NCBI GenBank assembly: GCA_023231475.1
Contig: JALJEE010001744.1
Coordinates: forward strand, 1 to 55,786
Direction: 5' to 3'
Origin: Seison nebaliae
Lineage: Eukaryota > Rotifera > Pararotatoria > Seisonacea > Seisonidae
Length of the DNA stretch: 55,786 nt
Shown: positions 33,880 to 47,180 of the stretch, piece by piece
How the letters are laid out: every line of letters starts with the position of its first letter
How positions within the stretch are numbered: the stretch's first letter is position 1
Notes under the pieces: model-generated
The model's database searches: none
Told to the model about the DNA's origin: nothing
Seen by the model: the letters and a program-made list of their open reading frames with translations, nothing else
Position numbers and translations under genes: made by a program

Positions 33880-36800
33880 ATGATCAATATGAGAGAAGAT
33901 GAATATGAGTTCGATCCACTCCTAATCTCTTCACTTAACGACCAATATCGATCACTTGATGGTTCATTATATTCTGCTAAATCGAATCCTGCTGGTGACT
34001 GCGAAAAGATGACAATACCACAATCATATAATCGACCTGTCATATCAATAAATGATACTCGTTGTAGTGGTCGTAGGAATTGTGAAGAATTGAATCGTTT
34101 ATCGTTGCCGGATAACGAAAACGATAAATTCAATGATGTTACAATGGTGGATGAAAGTGATGATGAATTGGATTGTAGTCTAAAGAACAAGTTGGGAAAA
34201 GAGGAACGGAAAATCAAGAAGATTAATCATAAATTGATGTTTAGACGATCGTACGAATTAGACAATTTGGATGGTCGTCAATCTATCGATTATTTCGTTA
34301 ATAAACAATATAAACCGTCGAATAAACGACATCGAAGAATCTTATCAGTCAATTGGCCACAATCACCAATTACCAGTTATGGGAGACCATTCCTATTGGA
34401 ACGTGAAGAGAAGAATGGATGGCGTTTAAGTTCAACAAACCAAAAGAAATCGAAATTAGCACGAGAGAAGTTGAAGAGAGACGATCAATCATCTTCCAGA
34501 TATAATTCTTATTCGAATTCACAATTTGGTGGAACCAATTCTTTCACCAACGAACATGGCGATATTCAAGCTGTCCGATCCATATCTACTTCGTCAAACT
34601 TATTCTTCAAATTACGGTTAAAACAGAAACGATTATGGAAGAGAATTTTTTATTCCTCAAGAAATCAAGAAGAGAATGAAAGTGAAAATGAATTCGATGA
34701 ACAATCGACGTCATTAATGAGATTGAGATCGTTAAAGAATTTGAATGAAACGTCGATAGATGATCGAATTGAACTGATGGAGAATGTTCGATCAATTTCT
34801 ACAACCGATTTAGATTTACGTCAATCGAATCCGTCATCTAAATTGTCTTATCATCATCCGAAAGATAAGCAATTACTGATTGTGTTTGATAAAGATCAGG
34901 AGACAATTAATGAATTGACGATTGCCAATCAATCTGCTGAACAATTATTATGTGGGAATAAAGGAAGAAAGAATTATCATCAACAACCATCTCGTCGACA
35001 TCATTCTTATCGTTATCGAACTTATGAATATCGTCCTTCTCAGTTAATGAAAGAGAATCATAGACAACGACAACTCTCTTCACACACCCAGAATAATAAG
35101 CTAAACAACAACATCATCAACAACAACAACAACAACAACAATAACGACAATAATAATAATAATATCATTAAGCCACTAAGACGTCGTCGACGAACGACAA
35201 TTTCGATGAATAATAAACTTTATTCACCTAAAGATTATTCACAAATTTCATCAGACATTCCTTCGAAGAACGACGCGACTGATGGTAGTACGTCGAATAA
35301 TCTAGTCAGGTTAAAAGGGAAATCCGATTTCATTTATTCGAACGATAATAATAGAAACATTTCAATAAATCTTCAACGGAAAAGTGAAATCTTATCCAAT
35401 CCTTCGATTTCCATTAACCATTCTTATTCTCATTCCAAACGATTCGCCATCAATCCATATTCCATTGGAGACACAAAGAAAACGAATCGTCGATCCATTT
35501 CTTCCAATTATGATAATGGTCAATCGAATATCATCGAAATGAACGAGAAGAAAAATGAAAGAAATAATCCCATTTCACATTCGAATGAATCGAACGAGAA
35601 AACTGATGATCTCCAACAACAACAACAGTCCACCGACCAAGATCCGAATGATGAGAAGGATGATAATGACGACAAATCGGATGAGGAGAAGATCGATGAG
35701 AGTTTAAAAGAGAAAATCGTTTACCCAAATCTCATTAATGTAGTTCTTCCCGATTCTATTCTCATGAAGTTGTCTCTACTCTACATTTTTTATTTATTAT
35801 TATTTTATCCATTTTTATCAATTTTCAGAATATTCTCTAATTTGGATATTCGTTCACTTACACGTTGCTCTCAAGTCTGTCGAGTTACTTTCATTCTTTT
35901 CTTCTTTTATTTATTACAACTCTTTTCTCTAGCATTGGCTACTATTAGCTCGACATGGAAGTAATTGGCAATATGTCAATTTGAGAGATTATCAAACAGA
36001 AATTAAAGTTTTCTTCTTTTTCTTCTTCATCTTCTCGTCATTCTATCTTTCTATCTCCAATTGTGCTAGGGACGATTACCTCAACGTTTAGCCATTAATT
36101 ATGGAGAATATTTGAAATATTTGAATTTAGAAGGATGTCAACATTTAACTGATCATACGCTCAAGTTCATTTTTTTTTCATTCTACCATTATTCTATTTT
36201 TTATCTTTTAGACAATTCACTTTTAATTGTCCTAATATCGAATTCTTAAATTTAAGTCATTGTACCAATATCACAGACGGGTTTCTTTCATTTCCACATT
36301 CTCTCTCTCATCATCATCATTCTCAACATATGATTAGGAGTTTAATTAGTCTTTCAAATTATTGTCGGAAATTAATCGGATTAAATATCGACTCCTGTAA
36401 TAAGATTGGAGATCATGGATTTCGAGTACTTTGGTTCATTTTTCATATTCGTATTTCTTTTTTAAATTCTCATTTCATTTAGTTCATCATGTAAAGAGTT
36501 GAAGATTCTCAATATTTCTTGGTGTGATGGAATTAGTGGAAGTGGTCTCTTTTTCATGGGAATGCATTGTTGTAATTTGATCAAATTGTTAATGGTCAAT
36601 AATATGAAGGTGTCTTCACATTCTTTTTCTTTCTTTTTATTTTATTTTTATGGAATAGTTGAATGATTCAGCTCTAAAGAAGATCAGTCAAAATTCCGGA
36701 AAACATTTACTTCATATGAATATTATGAGATGTTCCGTTAGTTCCATTTTAAAGAGATTTATTTATAAATTTTTTTCTTTAAATTTCTTCTAATAAAACA

Positions 36801-37672
36801 ATATATTAATTAAAATTAAAATTTTTGTTTTTTTCCAGTTATTGACAAATGATGGAATTCGACATTTGGCGAATAATGCGGCAAATTTGACTTATCTCAA
36901 TATTTCCTATTTGGAATCGATCACCGACGAATCATTAATTTCCATTTCGAAAAAATGTCGAAAATTAAAGTTTTAATTCTTCTTTTTATTCTTCCTCATT
37001 TTATGCCACTTCAATATTAGAACTTTGGAAGCGTCAAGTTGTACTCGATTGACAGACAGCGGATTTTCAATTCTCATGAAAGTTTAATTGTCTTTTTCCA
37101 ATATTTTTTTCACTTCCCTTTCATCCGACAGGTATCACCACAATTGGAGTATGTGGATATAGAGGAATGTGAGAACGTCAGTGACGAGACTTTAAGAATC
37201 ATTTCTGATTATTGTTCTAATTTGAGGCAATTGGTTTCTTCATTTTTAAATTTCATTAAAATTGTTCATTATTTTCCGTCGAAAGAATCTCTCACGTTGT
37301 GAGCACATCACCGATAATGGTGTTAAATATTTAAGTGAATCGAAATGTATCAAGAATTCTTCACTTCTCGTTCTCGACTTGGACAATTGTGTCAATTTAA
37401 GTGACCAAGCACTTTCCTTCATCAAGAAGATGACATCACTCCGGAAATTGGAAATATTCGATTGTAATCAAATCAGTGAACATGGAATCGATGAATTACA
37501 AGTTCCTCCTCACATTCTCTCTACTTCTTTTAATTTCACTCTTAATTAGAAAACATTGCCAAATCTGCAAATTCAAACATATTTTGCTCCACGAACACCA
37601 CGAACCTTCTCCGCCAGTTCTCTGTCGATGAGACGATTCTGTAGTTGTCGGAATTGTTGTTCAATCTTATAA
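33880..37672 (+). CDS. F-box/LRR protein of the FBXL2/FBXL20 family with long N-terminal extension and CaaX end, 1038 aa
   Basis: It is the substrate-recognition subunit of an SCF ubiquitin ligase. Thirteen exons: 33880-35768, 35829-35883, 35933-36007, 36070-36164, 36212-36280, 36338-36433, 36483-36609, 36659-36736, 36839-36969, 37021-37081, 37132-37233, 37286-37501 and 37550-37672. They total 3117 bases. The F-box lies at about 614-660 (LPDSILMKIFSNLDIRSLTR, then CRHWLLLARHGSNW). About eleven cysteine-type leucine-rich repeats follow (for example YLKYLNLEGCQHLTDHTLK and KILNISWCDGISGSGLFF). The tail TYFAPRTPRTF is the FBXL2/20 hallmark, and the last residues CCSIL give the CaaX box CSIL, where Leu predicts geranylgeranylation as in FBXL2. 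The first 610 residues, encoded by one exon, are disordered (S, N, R), with a polyN tract near 410-425; FBXL2 and FBXL20 lack this. I chose the first ATG; the frame opens at a GTG at 33823. Confidence 0.92.
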
Positions 37673-40600
37673 GTTCCAATTGTTGAGATGCGGAGAAGGG
37701 TCGAAGAAAAATCCTCAAGAAATTGGAAATTGGAAATGAAAATTTTATTTTATTTTTCTACATATTCCTTCTGCAACCATCATTCTGATTTGCACCATTT
37801 ATTCTACTTCTAAATAATCAATTGATCTTCTCTTCTTTCCAAATTTATATTTATTATTTATTTTCTTTCCAATGGCGTTGGACACAAATGGATAGAAAAC
37901 TGACTTACTGTTAGTTGAGTGGATGGATCTCATTCTCTCAATTCATCTTTCAAAGGTTTGAGGAAAAACTTCGTCCCACACAACAGTCAAGTGTCGACAT
38001 AAAACCAACTAACCAATTTTGTACATGTAACTCGAATGTTGTATCGTCCTTCAATATCACTTTATGAACTTTCACAGAATTTTGTTTGGAATTAAATTAA
38101 ATTTTATTTAAACTTTTAAAATGTCTCTTGAAATTTAAAATTATCATTTATACTCCTGACTAAATTTATTACTCCTTCGGTCCTAAAATCTTTCTATGAG
38201 AAAAGCATAAACATAATGGAAATGATTGAAGGAAAGTTTGTGACATTTCCACTTACATTAATGAAATTTTGATGGAAAAGTTTCAGAGAATCTTCATATT
38301 ATTTTAAGTTCGAAAATCGAAAGAGATTGAGAAATTTCCTAATGTGGTTGAAGAGAAATATGAGAGTGAAAGAAGAAAGAAAGTCTGATCAATTGTATTG
38401 ATGTCCTTTATATTGCGGAAATGAAGAGTTAGTATAGTATTGGGAAACGATTGAGTTGGTGTTGGTGGAAGAACATTCATATGAAACATTCGTCGTAAAC
38501 TAACAACTAGTGAAAGAAAAATAGTTGTTCGATAGATATGATGATATCTCGACTTATATTTTTTATGTCATTTCAAATCTTCACATACCTCAATGACTGC
38601 ATTATCTTTGAATGTGTGCTGATGGTAGTGTATGTTCAAATGAAGATTAGTTTGTTTTTGAGTATACGGTGTCATTCCTTCGAATATGGACCTTTGAATA
38701 ATCATTGTCGTTTAACTTCTCAAACGATGGTGAGGAGGAGAAAGAGTGAAACATTGTTTATAGAAGAAGTCATTTCCTTATCTGCATTCACTGTCTTCGT
38801 GAGGATTCGATTGAATGAATCATGTCAAATTATAAGTGAAGATAAGACGAAAGTGTAAAAATGAATAATCTTCATAAACATTCATGATAGATTTGAGAGA
38901 TTAATCAATTTACTTTTGACATTGACGTTCAATTGTTGAACAAATCGATTCAAATTACATAATATTTTGTAGAACTAAAATTTTTGTAATATGCTCATCT
39001 CTTTTATCGTCGGTTTGATGGGAAGTTGAAATGACCAGTAATCTCATTTCCAAAATTCTTGTTTCATATTTTCCACATTTTTCTTTTGGACTGTTTCAAT
39101 TAACGTGTTTATATCTGGTTGTCAGATGGACTTTTGTGATGGGAGGACAGTGAAAGGACATCAGTCATTTTTAAGAAATAAAAAAATTCACTTGGACTTT
39201 CCGAGTTATTTCGAAAAAGACGTAATTCATCAGTTGATGTCAGACATGTTTGGCGACTAGATGTTGGTTTTAAGAGTTTCCTTTTCCATTCTCTTCGAAG
39301 TGATAAAAAATTATTAATATTAAATTTGTCAATAAATGAGATGAATTCAATACAAGTTCCTTCTGATAATTTCTGATATTTTCAGTCTCGTTTATTCATT
39401 TATTTATCGTCTTCCTCTTTCTTATATCACCTCTTCCGTCACTTCAACGACTGTCCAGGAAAAATGTGGAGGAAAATGAATAAAAACGACAACATATTAA
39501 AGAATCGATAAGGAGTCCGATCAAAGGTAGGACCAAAATCAGTTACTCTGTTCATGGTTAAGGGGGAGAAGAAAAGAACAATGAAACATTTTCTTAAACT
39601 CGAATAATAACAAGAATAATAATGACGTTTTGCTTCTTGTTTTCTTGTTAGTATATTGTCGATGAGGTTTCGTCGAAGGGAAATGAGATGAGAATATGAC
39701 AATTTCCATGACAATTACCATAATAATTGAATGAGAAATTTCAATGTGAAATTATCTTCAATAATAATTCCAATGATGCGCTAACATAATAATTATATGA
39801 AGATTTATCGCTAATGAAGGATAGATGATCATCTTCTATTACGATTTGCTATTTCGACTACGTATGATTGAGTAACGTAAAAATGAAAATGAGACGTACT
39901 AATTCCTTCTAAGGATTTGATGTGAGAAGTTGGAGGGCAATGTAGTAAGTGAAATAAAAAAAAAATCAACTTTCTACTTAGGCCAACGACTACCTGTCCA
40001 TGATCGCTACAGAAAATAGACCAAATCGTTGAATTGGTTGTAGTCGTGAGAGACGGATTAGTTTAAACGACTTATCTCGATTAAATGTTAGTGATTAATT
40101 AGAAGAAAATGTAGAAATCGACTTCTCTTTCATCAATATCTTCTCATGTTCAATTCGTAAAGAATGTTGAGCAAAGAACAAATTAAAAGGAAATAGTTTT
40201 TTGTCCAACAATCATTATCACATTGAACATGATTCACTAACAACAAACAATAAGAAAGATTTGATTTGTACGATTTGTGTGTATTTTAGGCGGAGTAGAA
40301 TGTGACTAGGTCGCTCCTTTCTTTACCATAAAGTGGTTTCTACTAATTCATTAGCGTATTCGAAGTCATTTAAATTTTATGTTGAGAAAAGATTATGGGG
40401 AGAACTCTCAGATTTGTAGAGAATTTGAATTTTAGGTTAGAAATATACCGGTATAATAGAGCATTAGGTATAATATTAATAAGGAGGAAGGACAGTCGAA
40501 TTTAGTGCGAAAGAGTTGCATATGAGATTCTGTTTGGTCACATTGGAAATAGAGATGATTAGATGGTTGTGTAATGTCTGCCAGAAATATGTGTCATTCA

Positions 40601-41538
40601 ACCATCGCTATCATGCACTAGTTTCCATCCAAATACAAATGGCTGAAGTGAATGAGTTGTGAAGGGAGAGTATTTCTAATAGATGTGACTCACATCTATT
40701 ATTAATAGGAGCCTCCACATCATGTGAGGCGAATACATGCCTCCCCCACCAAAATCCATTTTAATGCAAATTCGACAATCTCAAATAAAGTGGAAAGGAA
40801 ATAAGAAGCGCTCATCATCTTACGTGTTTTAACGTCTCCTTCGATATTCACATATCGTCAACTAACGATATTTTAACAATTTCATTTTTTATTTATCTGA
40901 ATAATAACGAATAGCGTATGTAAGTGTTAGTGTGTGTATGTGTGTGTGTGTGTGTATGTGTGTGTGTGTGCTTTGTCGGAGAGTAGTTCGAGTAGGAACG
41001 TATGCATATACGGATGATTTCATTTTTATCCCATGACTCGAACGACGATGAATGTCATTTAATTCAGTGAATGACACAACTTTTGTATTTGATCCATCCA
41101 CCTTCCTCCACCGTATATGGAGGATGGTGGATAGACATAGAAGCTAGACAGATGAAGAAGATTTAACGACCGAACGAACGGCCAAATCGAATGAATAATC
41201 CAACAATTTCAGTGACACAATAGAAATAAAGTAAAATTATGTAATATTTCAATATGAATTCTTGTGTTTATGAATGTTGTTTGTTGTTGAACAAAATAAT
41301 TGCGGCTCTCTTGAGCATCCACCATTTACTTACCATGTGTATCATATCAACGAATACCATCTCGATTCAATGAGGATTAATTTAAGTAGCTGTATCCACA
41401 TCCATTTTCGTTCGATAATCGACCTGTTCCCTTCTCTCCTCTTCACATCAATGACGTTACATCATCCGAAAACCATCAACGATCAAATAACCAGTAAACG
41501 CTTCTAATCGTTTATATATCTCTCATTTTCACTCCTTA
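37673..41538. other. Gene-poor spacer
   Basis: About 3.9 kb downstream of the F-box gene with no convincing gene on either strand. It contains a GT-rich stretch near 40930-40972. The short open frames lack codon bias, domains and splice logic. Confidence 0.5.
40930..40972. repeat. Interrupted (GT)n microsatellite
   Basis: GT runs interrupted by gtat units. Confidence 0.85.
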
Positions 41539-42162
41539 TCATTTGTTCCAATTAGGAACTGTAAAACCATTAAGCGGTTCGAAAATGTTTAACAACAAAC
41601 TTAATGTTGAGAAATCGGGCAAATCTTCATATAATTGTTGTAAAGGAATTTTATTCTTTAAAATTGATTGCAACATCAGATATGTGGAGTTACATCTTGT
41701 AACAACGTCCAGCTTCAATTGTGGAATTCTGATATTGAGAGACAATTTCAATTCCTCCAGTTTATGAAAAATTGTGGGTGATTTTTTAACTTCTAGAACA
41801 AGGTTTTTCCAACTCTTCACCGTGCCGCGAACAAAGGTGTTCTTTTCCAATATATCCGTTGAAACTAAATTTGTTGAATGAAGAATGCATTTCAAGTGTT
41901 CGAATCCTGAAAACGCGCTTATCATATTCGCGGCACTATCTGTGCAAACATTTCGTAACAAATCGATATTTACATTCTTATTTCGTAAATAGTTCATTAT
42001 TGTTGTTCTAATGTTTTCCGCAGTATGTTCTTCAACGAAAGGAATCATCGCCAAACCAAACTTTTCAATCTCAAAATTGTTCACAATTCTTATCGTTAAA
42101 CTTATAAATCTGCTCTTAGCATGACTCCAACAATCTGCAATCTTTAGAGATTTTATATTCAT
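41539..42162 (-). pseudogene. hAT-family DNA transposase fragment (dead)
   Basis: A 207-codon frame resembles the middle of hAT transposases of the zinc-finger BED type: FVEEHTAENIRTTIMNYL, then CTDSAANMISAF (the DNAANM-type catalytic block), HSTNLV and LDVVTRCNSTYLMLQSILKN (usually DVxTRWNSTYLML; here Cys replaces Trp). A TAA stands directly before the first ATG, so the N-terminal BED finger is cut off. A stop follows FEPLNGFTVPNWNK, so the C-terminal dimerisation region is missing. The copy cannot make an active enzyme unless other pieces exist. A candidate 5' terminus lies about 390 bases upstream of this frame. Confidence 0.82.
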
Positions 42163-42549
42163 TTAGAATTTCTCTGCCACATTATAGAGGAGATGAGAAA
42201 ATTGGTCTTCTTCAAAGTTCCATCGGACCGTTAGGATATTCCAGAAATTAATTTTCTTCATTATTATCTTCATTCATCTTGAAGATAAAAATTTTTTGAT
42301 AACTGCCTAAATTCTCACTGTATACATGTCATTTGATTCATTTTTTATTTTTTCTGAGAAATTTTGTAAAATTTTTATAAAATTGTTATAGAAAGCGTTC
42401 GCGAACGAAATGAGAACGTTCGTTCGAGCGGTATTGATAAGAACGTCGAATTCTATGTATTTCGTTCTCGTCCAACTGATTTTCAAAAACCAGACATCAC
42501 AATTATATTCGAGAACAGTCCATTTTTGTTCGTGTTCGTGTGATCACTG
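42163..42549 (-). mobile_element. Probable 5' end of the hAT element
   Basis: Reading the minus strand from 42549, the sequence starts cagtgatcacacgaacacga. A CAGTG-type start is usual for hAT terminal inverted repeats. Further in, the sequence has repeated gaacg/cgttc motifs (about 42385-42430), including the palindrome ttcgcgaa, resembling the subterminal repeats hAT transposases bind. The matching 3' end was not found left of 41539, so the element looks truncated. Confidence 0.5.
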
Positions 42550-44525
42550 ATCAGTACTAGTTCCAATAACGTGATATTTCCATGATTATTTTTGGACGTT
42601 ATTCAATCATAATACATATCATTTTTTTTCTTATGGTAATCGTCGGTCTATTATAATGTTGGTGTGCAGTTAGTTAGGAGAGGAAGGAGAACTGACGACC
42701 AATCCATTCACATGAGTCGATGAGTGGGAGAGATGATCTCCTTCGTCATTTCCAACAGTTCTTTCCTTACCCGATAAGATAAGTGAAATGAAGAAATAAG
42801 AGAATGAAGAGGAAGTGTATTCGTCGTCCAAATCATGTCCTTGAAGTGATTTCGTATCACATCGTAATACGACTGATTTAATCATATTGATATGTGAATT
42901 GTAACAAAATTATATAATTTTTTTTATCTACAAACGAATATTTATTGTTCTATTCATAAAAAACTTGATTTGAATGGTGATCGGCAATAGAAACGATAAT
43001 TTGGATGAGATGAATATAGAAAGAAGTTCTAGTTATTCTATCAGACATTTCTTCCTTCTCCATGATTGGCAACTGTGAAATTTTGAATAAATCGATAAGT
43101 CCCTTCAAATGATGAGTATTCCGATTATTATCAATTACGTAATGTACATAGGCAATCAATCGACAAACCGATGAAATTCCTGATTATTTACCTGATTGTC
43201 CGAATGCTAATAATGTTGTAGGATGAGTGAAATGTAGAAAGAATGATAAGATTTATTTCCTTTTCTTCTGTCCAACCGATAATTTATTTAAATCCTCATC
43301 TTATTTTAAGGGGAAATATCGAAAATTACAAGTTCGAATACCTAATACGAAATGGATATTTCGACTAATGGTGAGAGAAGTGAAGAGCATCACTATTTGT
43401 TAATATTGCGAAGAGTATTAATTATGAAACGGTTGCATTTCCTTCATTACATCCTTCTTATGAATGATGTAGATATTCGTTTATTAAATCATACACTGAT
43501 GTCGTTTCTATTGAGATGTCGAAATGTATCAGATGTGAAGATTGACGAGTATGAGAAGTAAAATACTCATCAGAGTTGAAGTTAAGAGAAAGATGATTTG
43601 GAGATGATGAATTATATTTCTACATGACATCTGTCCGTTGCTTCTATTATACGTAATTTTCTCTGATTCTCTTCAGAAGAATCGTAGAATTACTACTATC
43701 AGGAGAAGAATTCGACCGAATTACTTAACGAATAATCAGACAGTTGGATAAACATGAACTGTGAGTTCTTCTGGAATATTTCGATGAAATTGATAGAATT
43801 CTGAAGGAATTTACTTCTTGTCCTCACGAGAGAATGAGACGTGAAAAAGAAGAGAAGAATGATGTCGTCTCTTGCAATCATATTAGTTCACCTGTTAAAA
43901 TGAATAAGATGGAGAATAATGTCATTATGTGAAGGAGGAGGAGGAGGAGAATGCTCGAATGTATGAGAAGAAATGTGCTCATTCGACATCATGAATTAAA
44001 GAGGAGGACGATAATCAAACGATTTACGTCGCATGACATCAATCCAATCATTCAGACAAGTTCAGTTCTATTCGATTCATTTCAATTCTTTTCAATATTG
44101 ACTAATTTGAGTGGAGTGAGTGTGTGTGAGAGTAGATGAGAAGTAGATAAGTGGTGGATAAGGAATAGATCAATAAGAATTGCATCGATCATATACCTCA
44201 TTTACACCTGTGTAACTGAGGGGAATGGAGTAACATGATAATGGTCTCCTTTCTCAACATCATAATACGTTTCTCCACGCTTTTAATCGCTTTGTTCTTT
44301 TCTGATTTTCTTTCATGATTTTTATCCTTCATCGAATTATGATATTATTGCATTCATCTACTCTCCCCTTCAACAACAAACCGAATGATATGAAAAAGAG
44401 GAATAATAATAAACTCTTCATTTGCTACTGTTATCCTTCAATTCTCTTCTACCGCAATTTTAAGTTCACCCAAAATCGTTCAACAACATCATTTTATTCT
44501 CATTAGATATGGAGAAGAATATGGT

Positions 44526-44555
44526 TTCTTCTTCTTCTTCTTCTTCTTCTTCTTC
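44526..44555. repeat. (TTC)n microsatellite
   Basis: About ten TTC units in non-coding sequence. Confidence 0.85.
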
Positions 44556-47162
44556 GTCTGTCTTTCCCAATTTCATCTGGATGCGAACGATAGAGGAGGA
44601 ATTGAATGAAGCTAATTAATTTCGTTCTGATCTCATGTTCGTTGTGAACATGCACGTGAAGTTCATCTGGTAATATATTGGCTGTCAACGTTCTCCTCCC
44701 AAGAACAATGATGGATTATGAAAAATTGAAAATGTAATAAATGATAACAGATTTCCATACGATCTACACACTTCCCACCATAGATGTGGAGAAATCTTTT
44801 GCACTTTTGCCTCCCATAATTGGTGGCGGATGAGTGGACCATGTTTCCTCATCCTCATTCCTCTACCACTTCCACCTAATCATCATATGAATGATATTTC
44901 TCAAATATTTCAATCCGTCTATCTGTTCGTCGTCATCATCATTATCAATTTTATTGATAAGATTTAACATCGTCGGAAAAACTTTGTTCATAATATTCAA
45001 CTCACTACGAGATTCAAGATCATCATAATCATCATCATCATCGACGATGATGATTGTTGTTTATTTTACGGTTATGTTCGATGATTGTCGAATGATATTG
45101 ACGTGATGAGAAATGGGAGACCGCATAAAACAGATTTATAACTTCATTCTTTCTCGTCTTCCATCGTCCGATGATAGTATGTAAGAAAGTTGATATTTCC
45201 GTCTGTTGTTTTCTTAACATCCGATAATGATGATATCTACACATTTCAACAAACATCAATATTCATTCACACATCCACCCTCAGTCATAGTTACGTAGCA
45301 GTGTCAGACATGAAAATGGGAGGGAGATAAACAACAAGAATAACCCAGGAAAAATGTTCATGGATTTGAATAATTATCATCATGTTGTTGTTTTTGTCGT
45401 TGCTATTGTGCTATTTACTAGAGATGTTATACTTCTTCTTTCCTTTCTTTTCTTGATGGTTGTTATTCCGAATATCTGTCTTGTTCTTACGGAAAACATT
45501 TAGCTAATAGTGACAATGTGAAAGGAGTTTTATGGTGGTAAAGAAATTTCTCTTTTTCCTAATGTTTACATAACGATTTTGTTGAGATTCTTAAATGAAA
45601 AGCAACTTACTTGATCATTAGATCTGTACACTTCGATTATATTCGTTTAGATCATTTAATCAAATGCACCAAAATCTCGGTTTGGGAAGGTGGATTAGAT
45701 TTAGACTTCGTAACATGGACCATCTCCGTCATTCTACCGTTATTTCCTCATTCAAACCGCCCATCTGAGGAAAGTGTTGTTTGGGAATAGAAGAGGAGAA
45801 GGAAGGAATGAATGAAACAATATTGAAGAAGCAAATAAAAGAAATGTCATCGAAACTTTCCATTTCTAATTTTCCTTAATCAGTTCATCATCAAATGCCT
45901 CTTAATGAAAACGGAGTGGATATGATAACGGAGAAGACTCACTAAAATTTGAAGCGGAGTAAAGCCTTCTTCCTTCCTTCAATCAATCCTTCCTAATACC
46001 TTCACTACGAACATCCGCTGTTTTAACTAATCGAAGCAACTGATTCTTTTCGAAAACTTCCTCCCAGTTGATTTAATGTGGATTTCCTCGTTTCATTCAT
46101 TCCTATGGGTTGGGAAGAGGTCAGTCAATATGTATCTCCATCCATTCGTCTTCATTTCTCAATTGACAATTTCCATCATTGGCGATTTTCGTTTGATTTA
46201 AAATGAACTCATGTAAATTCAATACAATAATTCGATTAGGCTCCATTCCTTTCATGAGAAGTCCCAAACAATTTAACTGAATTTCACTCACATTGTTGTT
46301 GTGTCTGTTCTCATTCTCGTTGTTGGAGGTGGCGGGGATGTTCCTGTTGGGGGAGAATGTTATACATAACAAATGAGGAGAAGTCGGAAGGAGAAGAAAA
46401 GTTTTTAAATAAACGAACGACTGAATCCCATTGACTTACGACGGCCATACTCAACAATTTCCGTAAACTTGTAGGAAAAGGTCGATCGTATCATTATGAT
46501 TTTCATTCGCCCACCGCATCGATGCATGAATAAATTTTCAATACAGTTTTGTTTGTCATTCTCTTTCATTCTTCTTTCTTCTCATTGATTTCATGTATTC
46601 GACACGATGTATTTGATGATCTGATTGCTAAACAAATTTTCTTATTTCCAACTCCTCCATCTCAAACTTCACTTCCAACAACACATCTTCATATTTGTTA
46701 ATGATTTCTGAATAAATACGTATTGATGCCAAATGGTTCATTTAGTTCGCAATAATGTAATTAAACGAATCTGTCAGATTTTCTTATCATTTATGTGAAT
46801 TACTATTATGTGTTCTCCTGACGCTTCCAAACACGCAGACATTCATATGACACAATTCGTACCATATCAAATCCTCCACATCATGTACATCTCTTGAAGA
46901 GATTCTCTTCCACTTAAATCTGATTATCACCTTCTCAACAATCGATATTTTATTAATTATCCAATCTCCTAGTTAGTTTATGTAAGACCCATCCCCAACA
47001 CCCCCCCAAAAGTTCTTTATTTATTCATTTCTTATTTTACCTTCCAATTCGTCCATTTACCCTTCCCCTTCTTCAAAGACAACATCAATTTTAGTGATAT
47101 CATTCAATAATACTTATATCAATAACTCCTAACCATATTGAATAGAACATGAAAAATTTATA

Positions 47163-47180
47163 TACATATATATATATATA
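47163..47180. repeat. (TA)n microsatellite
   Basis: A short TA run with a single interruption. Confidence 0.75.

Noticed and set aside
31833-37672. Nematode-style operon with trans-splicing (Skp1 and F-box gene)
   Set aside because: The genes are about 1.5 kb apart, acceptors vary rather than matching TTTTCAG, and no leader sequence is visible.
42670-46372. Several 60-83-codon frames in the gene-poor region
   Set aside because: Short, unrelated to any family I know, and without compatible splice partners; expected by chance in 7 kb.
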